Of a stretch of DNA of 64,000 nucleotides, positions 59,249-64,000 are shown one piece after another (within the stretch, counting starts at the first letter, position 1; every line of letters starts with the position of its first letter). The notes under the pieces are model-generated. The model was not told the DNA's origin. It worked only from the letters and a program-made list of their open reading frames with translations, and made no database searches. Position numbers and translations under genes: made by a program. The DNA comes from Micromonospora narathiwatensis (GTDB taxonomy: Bacteria > Actinomycetota > Actinomycetes > Mycobacteriales > Micromonosporaceae): the NCBI RefSeq assembly GCF_900089605.1, contig NZ_LT594324.1:434001-498000 (forward strand), in the 5' to 3' direction.

Positions 59249-60997
59249 CTAGAACGGGATGTCGTCGTCGGCGCCGCCGGAGCCGACCACCGCGAACGGG
59301 TCGGCCGCCTGGGTGATCGAGCGCAGCGTCTCCGAGGGCGCCCGGCCGGCCTCGGAGACCCGGGTCGCCCAGGCCGGGAAGGGAAACTCCAGGCAGAGCG
59401 GCACGGGGATGTCCGGCTGGTTGACGAACATGGTGCCCGGCTTGGCCAGCAGCGCCCGCTGCCGTTGGGCCGGCGGGAGGAAGCCGTATTCCGGGCGGGA
59501 CGCCTCGGCCGGGTCGAGCCGGCCGACCACCCGGATCGCCGAGTTGGTGACGATCCGCCGTTCCACCTCGCTGGCGGTCTGCTGCGCGCCGACCAGGATC
59601 ACCCCGAGCGAGCGGCCCCGCTCGGCGATGTCGAGCAGCACCTCCTTGATCGGGGAGGAGCCCTCGCGCGGGGCGTACTTGTTGAGCTCGTCGAGGACGA
59701 CGAAGAGCAGCGGCTTGGCGGTGCCGGCCTTCTCCTTGCGCTCGAACTCGCTCTTGAGCGTCACGCCGACCACGAAGCGCTGCGCCCGGTCCGGCAGGTT
59801 GTGCAGGTCGACCACGGTGACCTGGGCGCTCTCCGAGGTGTTGATCGAGTGCGGGCGGCGGACGGCCAGATCGCCCCGGATCAGCCGGCCCAGGTCCTTC
59901 TTGCTGCCGATCAACCGGCGGGCGAACGCGTTGACGGTGCCCAGGCCGACCGCGCTGCCCGCCCAGTCGCCCCGGGTCTCGTCGTCGTTGAGCTGCTCGA
60001 CGATGTGGTCGACCAGGTCGGCGTACGACCCGAGCCGGACGCCGTCGACGCTCACCCCGCCGTCGGCGGGCTGGGCGTACCGGGCCAGGTGGGCGGCGAC
60101 CGAGTGGACCACCATCGTGTACTGCTGGCGCTCGTCGTCGGCGTCGGCGAAGACGTACGGCAGCAGCCGGTCGGCGCAGAATTCGCTCAGCGTCCAGTAG
60201 AAGCTGTCCACGCCGGTGAGCCGGCTGCTCACGTCCGGTGTGCCGGAGGAGTCGCCGACCCGGGGCGGCGCGTAGACCCGTACGTCGGGGAAGGCGCCGG
60301 CGGCCAGCCCGAGCTGCGCGTACCCGGCGCGGGTGGTGTCGTCGAGCCGGGCGTTGGGATGGTCGAGGAAGAGCAGGTCCTCGCCCTTGACGTTGAAGAT
60401 CAGCGCCTTGGCGTTGACCGCGTCGCCGCCGAGCACCCCGGAGCGGAAGACCGAGTAGAGCAGGAACGTGGCGAAGCTGGTCTTGGTGGCCACCCCGGAG
60501 ATGCCGGAGATGGAGACGTGCGCGCCCCGGGTGCCGTCGAGGAAGTCGGCGTTGAGGTAGACCGGTACGCCGTCGCGGCCCATGCCCATCGGGATGCGCC
60601 GCTCCATCCGGTCGAAGTGCAGCGCGCGGGCCCGGGCGTCGCCCTCGGCCCGGTGCACGACCGCGCCCGGGGTGGGCGGGACGTACAGCTCCGGGTCGAC
60701 CCGGGTGGTGGTGACCTCGGCGGCCTCCTGCACCTGGGCGGGCAGGGTGCCGTCGGCGATGGCGAAGACGTCGGAGTCGAACTGCGCCCCCTCGTGCCGG
60801 GCGCGGACCTGGGTGACCACGCCGGCGATCGTCACCGGCTCGCGGTCGGGCAGCTCGCGCCGGGTGACCACCACGTCGTCGAGCTGGAGGTAGCTGCCGG
60901 GGGAGACGGCCGTCCAGAAGCTGAGTGGGGTGGCGTCGGCGGTGCCGAGCACCCGGCCGACCCCGTCGCCCGGGCCGTCGAGCGGGTCGTCGGTCAT
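59249..60997 (-). CDS. herA: HerA-type FtsK-superfamily DNA translocase ATPase
   Basis: The 582 residues have an N-terminal HAS-barrel-like part (VTIAGVVTQVRARHEGAQFDSDVF), a Walker A variant at 165-174 (GISGVATKTS, Lys172), Walker B LLFVVLDELNKY (Asp436, Glu437), the QQ sensor VGAQQTASEV and an arginine-containing VVGRLDP. These match HerA, a hexameric double-stranded-DNA translocase. No membrane segments are present, which excludes FtsK, TraG and VirD4. In archaea HerA pumps DNA for NurA after Mre11-Rad50. The gene is the first of the run; no leader promoter is clear in the 288-base region upstream. Confidence 0.9.
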   Translation of the reverse strand: MTDDPLDGPGDGVGRVLGTADATPLSFWTAVSPGSYLQLDDVVVTRRELPDREPVTIAGVVTQVRARHEGAQFDSDVFAIADGTLPAQVQEAAEVTTTRVDPELYVPPTPGAVVHRAEGDARARALHFDRMERRIPMGMGRDGVPVYLNADFLDGTRGAHVSISGISGVATKTSFATFLLYSVFRSGVLGGDAVNAKALIFNVKGEDLLFLDHPNARLDDTTRAGYAQLGLAAGAFPDVRVYAPPRVGDSSGTPDVSSRLTGVDSFYWTLSEFCADRLLPYVFADADDERQQYTMVVHSVAAHLARYAQPADGGVSVDGVRLGSYADLVDHIVEQLNDDETRGDWAGSAVGLGTVNAFARRLIGSKKDLGRLIRGDLAVRRPHSINTSESAQVTVVDLHNLPDRAQRFVVGVTLKSEFERKEKAGTAKPLLFVVLDELNKYAPREGSSPIKEVLLDIAERGRSLGVILVGAQQTASEVERRIVTNSAIRVVGRLDPAEASRPEYGFLPPAQRQRALLAKPGTMFVNQPDIPVPLCLEFPFPAWATRVSEAGRAPSETLRSITQAADPFAVVGSGGADDDIPF

Positions 60998-61285
60998 CGG
61001 CGGTCTCCGGTCGGCTGGTCGTCTCGGTCGCGGCGCACGAGGAGCATCCTGCCCGAGGGATGCGACAGGTTGCCACGCGACGCGGCGGACACCACGCGGT
61101 CAGCCGGCCGGCCGTACGCAACGGGGTCGACCGGCCACCCTGGGTACGCGGCCCGCCCGGCGTTTCCCGCCCGCCCCGGCGCAATATCGCCCCGCCGCCC
61201 AGCCATTGACGGTCTGGTATCCGAAGTGATTGCGCACTAAGCTGCCGGGTTCTGTTGTGTCGTCTCATGTGGAAGGTGGCGGGCA

Positions 61286-63706
61286 ATGCGTCGGAGTCGT
61301 CAGTTACTGCGCGGTTTGGTTGCCGTTTCCGTATTGGTGGCCGTGCCGTCGACCAGCACGTCGGCCGCTCCAGCTGAATCGTCTGTTTCCGGTACGAGCA
61401 CCACGGCGACCATCCGATACACCGAGCACGGAATTCCGCACATCATCGCCGACGGGTTCAGCGGTCTCGGATACGGCTACGGATATGCGGTGGCGAAGGA
61501 CAACATCTGCGTCCTCGCCAACTCGTACACCACCGTGCGCGCCCAGCGCTCGCGCTTCTTCGGGCCCGGTGGCTCCGGCGACGTCACCGTCTCCTCGGCG
61601 ACCACCAACCTCGCCAGTGACCTGTACTTCCAGCAGGTCAACAGCTCGGGAGTGGTGTGGAGCCTGGTGGCCCAGCCGGCGCCGAGGGGGCCGCAGCGGG
61701 AGGTCCGCGACATGGTCGCGGGCTACGTCGAGGGCTACAACCGCTATCTGCGTGACGTCGGCGGCGCGGCCGGGATCGGTGACCCGACCTGCCGCGGCGG
61801 TCAATGGGTCACCCCCATCACCGAAACAGACGTGTGGCACATGCTCCACGCCATGGCGACATATGCCGGCACGGGCAGCATGGTGGACGGCATCGTCAAC
61901 GCCAAGCCGGCCACCGCGACCAGTGGCCTGGCCGCGAACGCCGACACCGCGGCCCGTTTCCGGGCCGGTCTCGGGGAGCGTTTCGGGGAGAACTCGCCGG
62001 GCAGCAACGGGATCGCGATCGGCGCGGAAGGCGCGGCGCGCGACAACAGCATTCTGCTCGGCAATCCGCACTTCATCTGGCACGGCGTCAACCGGTTCTG
62101 GCAGGCGCACCTGACCGTGCCCGGCAAGTTGAACGCCGCCGGCGCCGGCCTGCTCGGCACGCCGTTCCTCTCCATCGGCTTCAACGACAAGATCGCGTGG
62201 ACGCACACCTGGGCCGCGCCGGTGACGTTCGGCCTGTACGAACTCAAGCTCGCCCCCGGCGACCCGACCTCCTACCTGGTGGACGGGAAGAAGGAGCGGA
62301 TGATCCGGACGACCGTGTCGGTCCCGGCCAGGCAGCCGGACGGCAGGTTGGCCGTGGTCACCCGGACGCTCTACGCGACCCGCTTCGGACCGGTGACGAG
62401 CAACGCGGCGTCGATGGACCTGCCGTGGACCACCACCTCGGCCTACGCCGTACGGGACGCCAACGCCACCAACATGCGGCTGATGAACACCTCGTTCGGC
62501 CTCGCCACCGCGCAGGACACGGCGGGCGTCGTCGACGCGCTCTCCCGTACCCAGGGTCTGCCGATCTTCAACACCCTGGCGGTCGACCGGTCCGGCAACG
62601 CGCTGTACGCCGACATCCAGGTGGTCCCGCACGTCACCGACGCGCTCGCGCAGCGCTGCGCCACGCCGCTCGGGCAGTACCTGTTCCACACCGCCGGGCT
62701 GGCGCTGCTCAACGGTGCCGACTCGACCTGCGCCTGGGGAGCCGACGCCGACTCGGTCGAGCCGGGGCTGCTCGGGCCGTCCCGGATGCAGCGGCTGGTA
62801 CGCCGGGACTACGTGACCAACTCCAACCAGAGCCCGTGGTTGTCCAACCCGCACGCGCCGATCACCGGATACCAGCGGATCCTCGGCGACGCCTACACCG
62901 AGCGCACGCCGCGTACCCGGGAGTCGATCCTCAGCGTCGAGGAGGGGCTGGCGGAGGGCGGCTTCACCGCCGCGTCGATGCGGCAGATGCTTTTCGCCAA
63001 CCGGAGCCGGGTCGCCGAACTGGCGGCGGCGGACACCGCCCGGATGTGCGCCGCGTTCCCCGGCGGGCTGGCGCCCTCGGCCGGCGGACCGGTCGACGTC
63101 ACCGGGGCCTGTGGCGCGCTGAGCACCTGGGACCGCACCTACTCGCTGGACAGCCGCGGCTCGCTGCTCTTCGAGCGGTTCGTCATGAAGCTGGTGCCGA
63201 GCGCCCCGGTGCCCGCCTCCCTGCCGTGGCGGGTGCCGTTCGATCCGCAAGCGCCGCTGACCACGCCGAACACGCTCGACACCGGCCGGGCCGACGTGCA
63301 GCGGGCGTTCGGTGACGCCGTCGCGGAGTTGCGCGCGGCGGGCATCCCGCTGGACGCCCGGCTCGCCGATCACCAGACGGTGACCCGGGGCGACCAGCGG
63401 ATCCCGTTGCCCGGCGGATCGTGGCAGATGGGGATCCTGAACGTGGTCCACCCGGTCTGGCATCCGCTGGCGGGCAACGTCGAGGTGGCCACCGGCAGCA
63501 CGTACATCCAGGTGGTGGCGTTCGACGGGAGCGGCTGCCCGAACGTCACCACGCTGCTGGCGTCGTCGCAGTCGGCCGACCCGACCTCGCCGTACTACGC
63601 CGACCAGACGGCGATGTTCTCGGCCGGCCGGTGGGTGCCGAGCCGGTTCTGCGAGGAGTCCAACCTCGCCGCGCCGGCGCTGCGGGTCGTGCACCTGACG
63701 CGGTAG
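61286..63706 (+). CDS. Secreted penicillin-acylase-family N-terminal-nucleophile amidohydrolase
   Basis: The signal peptide (RRSRQLLRGLVAVSVLVAVPSTSTSAAPA) is followed by the alpha part (IRYTEHGIPHIIADGFSGLGYGYGYAVAKDNICVL). The autocleavage site precedes Ser240 in SPGSNGIAIG, the catalytic N-terminal Ser of the beta chain. The beta chain has NPHFIWHGVNRFWQAHLTVPG, later DLADH-like H/N positions and a C-terminal WQMGILNVVHPVWHPLAG. It is most like aculeacin A acylase and acyl-homoserine-lactone acylases. It likely cleaves acyl amides outside the cell. ATG has ggaaggtgg upstream. The 806 residues match the family length. Confidence 0.93.
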   Translation: MRRSRQLLRGLVAVSVLVAVPSTSTSAAPAESSVSGTSTTATIRYTEHGIPHIIADGFSGLGYGYGYAVAKDNICVLANSYTTVRAQRSRFFGPGGSGDVTVSSATTNLASDLYFQQVNSSGVVWSLVAQPAPRGPQREVRDMVAGYVEGYNRYLRDVGGAAGIGDPTCRGGQWVTPITETDVWHMLHAMATYAGTGSMVDGIVNAKPATATSGLAANADTAARFRAGLGERFGENSPGSNGIAIGAEGAARDNSILLGNPHFIWHGVNRFWQAHLTVPGKLNAAGAGLLGTPFLSIGFNDKIAWTHTWAAPVTFGLYELKLAPGDPTSYLVDGKKERMIRTTVSVPARQPDGRLAVVTRTLYATRFGPVTSNAASMDLPWTTTSAYAVRDANATNMRLMNTSFGLATAQDTAGVVDALSRTQGLPIFNTLAVDRSGNALYADIQVVPHVTDALAQRCATPLGQYLFHTAGLALLNGADSTCAWGADADSVEPGLLGPSRMQRLVRRDYVTNSNQSPWLSNPHAPITGYQRILGDAYTERTPRTRESILSVEEGLAEGGFTAASMRQMLFANRSRVAELAAADTARMCAAFPGGLAPSAGGPVDVTGACGALSTWDRTYSLDSRGSLLFERFVMKLVPSAPVPASLPWRVPFDPQAPLTTPNTLDTGRADVQRAFGDAVAELRAAGIPLDARLADHQTVTRGDQRIPLPGGSWQMGILNVVHPVWHPLAGNVEVATGSTYIQVVAFDGSGCPNVTTLLASSQSADPTSPYYADQTAMFSAGRWVPSRFCEESNLAAPALRVVHLTR

Positions 63707-63714
63707 TGACGGGG

Positions 63715-63747
63715 TGGAGCCGGGCGGGACACCCCCGGCTCCACCTC
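63715..63747 (+). terminator. Terminator after the acylase gene
   Basis: GGTGGAGCCGGG (63715-63726) pairs perfectly with CCCGGCTCCACC (63736-63747). The remaining bases to 64000 hold no gene I can support, only a short A-rich run at 63800-63810 and GC-rich sequence. Confidence 0.8.
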
Positions 63748-64000
63748 GTCCGGCGACGCCGAGGCCGCCACGGGCGTCGCCGCCCGCCAGGAAGTCGTGG
63801 AAAAAATCTTGGTCGCGGGTCGTGACAGATTGGGGTCCCGTGACGCGAGAATGTGCAACAGCGCATCGAGGATCTTCCCCGCATCGATGTCTCGTGCGCC
63901 GTCGTGTCCGGCCACCCGCGCCGGCTGCGGCCAGCCCGTCGTACACCGGCGGGCGCCCGCCGGTCGGCAACCCCCCCGATCGGCAGTCCTAGTGAAAGTA

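Noticed and set aside
59249..60997. Conjugation or FtsK-type reading of the HerA ATPase
   Set aside because: There are no membrane segments or FtsK gamma domain and no mobile genes; the sbcD-sbcC-nurA context fits HerA.
61304..63970. 888-codon minus-strand frame opposite the acylase
   Set aside because: No domain is visible; the plus-strand gene has signal peptide and Ser nucleophile motifs.
63714..63992. Short plus-strand frame at the right end
   Set aside because: It begins in the terminator hairpin, has no ribosome site and a Pro/Arg-rich product.
1..64000. Search for tRNA, rRNA and insertion sequences
   Set aside because: No cloverleaf with a GGTTCGAAT-type T arm, no ribosomal motifs and no transposase-like frame could be supported by eye; a tRNAscan or Infernal run would settle this.

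Overview
The window is about 73% G+C, uses GTG and ATG starts, and carries actinobacterial marker genes: a DUF3000 gene beside hemE, the hemE-hemY-hemQ coproporphyrin heme set, RNase D with an HRDC domain, fadA-fadB, and a secreted AA10-CBM2 protein. Together these suggest a Micromonosporaceae chromosome, probably Micromonospora or a close relative. No tRNA, rRNA, insertion sequence, integrase, prophage or CRISPR array was seen. Genes are dense and no stretch over 300 bases lacks a gene.

Layout. Bases 1-4000 hold a truncated RNA methyltransferase gene, anmK and dxs. Bases 4061-13046 are a lineage-specific block: a lipoprotein, two convergent paralogous membrane proteins, two tandem beta-propeller paralogs and a C39-like peptidase. 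A two-component system (13174-14999), a secreted propeller-malectin protein and a VOC protein follow. Bases 19431-24011 hold fadB-fadA and a divergent PadR operon. Bases 24073-31940 hold RNase D, two Pro-rich membrane proteins, DUF3000 and hemE-hemY-hemQ. Bases 31986-38234 hold a lytic polysaccharide monooxygenase, a CcdA/TlpA thiol-redox pair, msrB, a LigD-type polymerase and small unknown genes. Bases 38394-46054 are a four-gene ABC exporter operon with two giant FtsX-like permeases and two ATPases. Bases 46092-53484 hold a GNAT protein, a secreted hydrolase, an ATP-dependent DNA ligase, a HhH-GPD glycosylase and an ECF sigma/anti-sigma/lipoprotein set. Bases 53705-60997 are one minus-strand run, herA-sbcD-sbcC-nurA-methyltransferase. 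The window ends with a secreted penicillin-acylase-family enzyme.

The strongest candidate for an under-described system is the herA-sbcD-sbcC-nurA run. It reproduces the gene set of the archaeal HerA-Mre11-Rad50-NurA end-resection machinery in an actinobacterium, and its NurA-like member is divergent enough to be left as hypothetical. Other DNA repair genes (LigD-type polymerase, LigC-type ligase, HhH-GPD glycosylase) lie within 25 kb.

Regulation visible in sequence: twelve genes have a TANNNT hexamer 6-9 bases before the start codon and no Shine-Dalgarno, as expected for leaderless transcripts. The padR gene has a near-ideal TTGACG-N17-TATTAT promoter covered by a perfect 13+13 base palindrome. 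Several strong hairpins separate convergent genes. One roughly 47-base element occurs twice, each time starting at the stop codon of a minus-strand gene.
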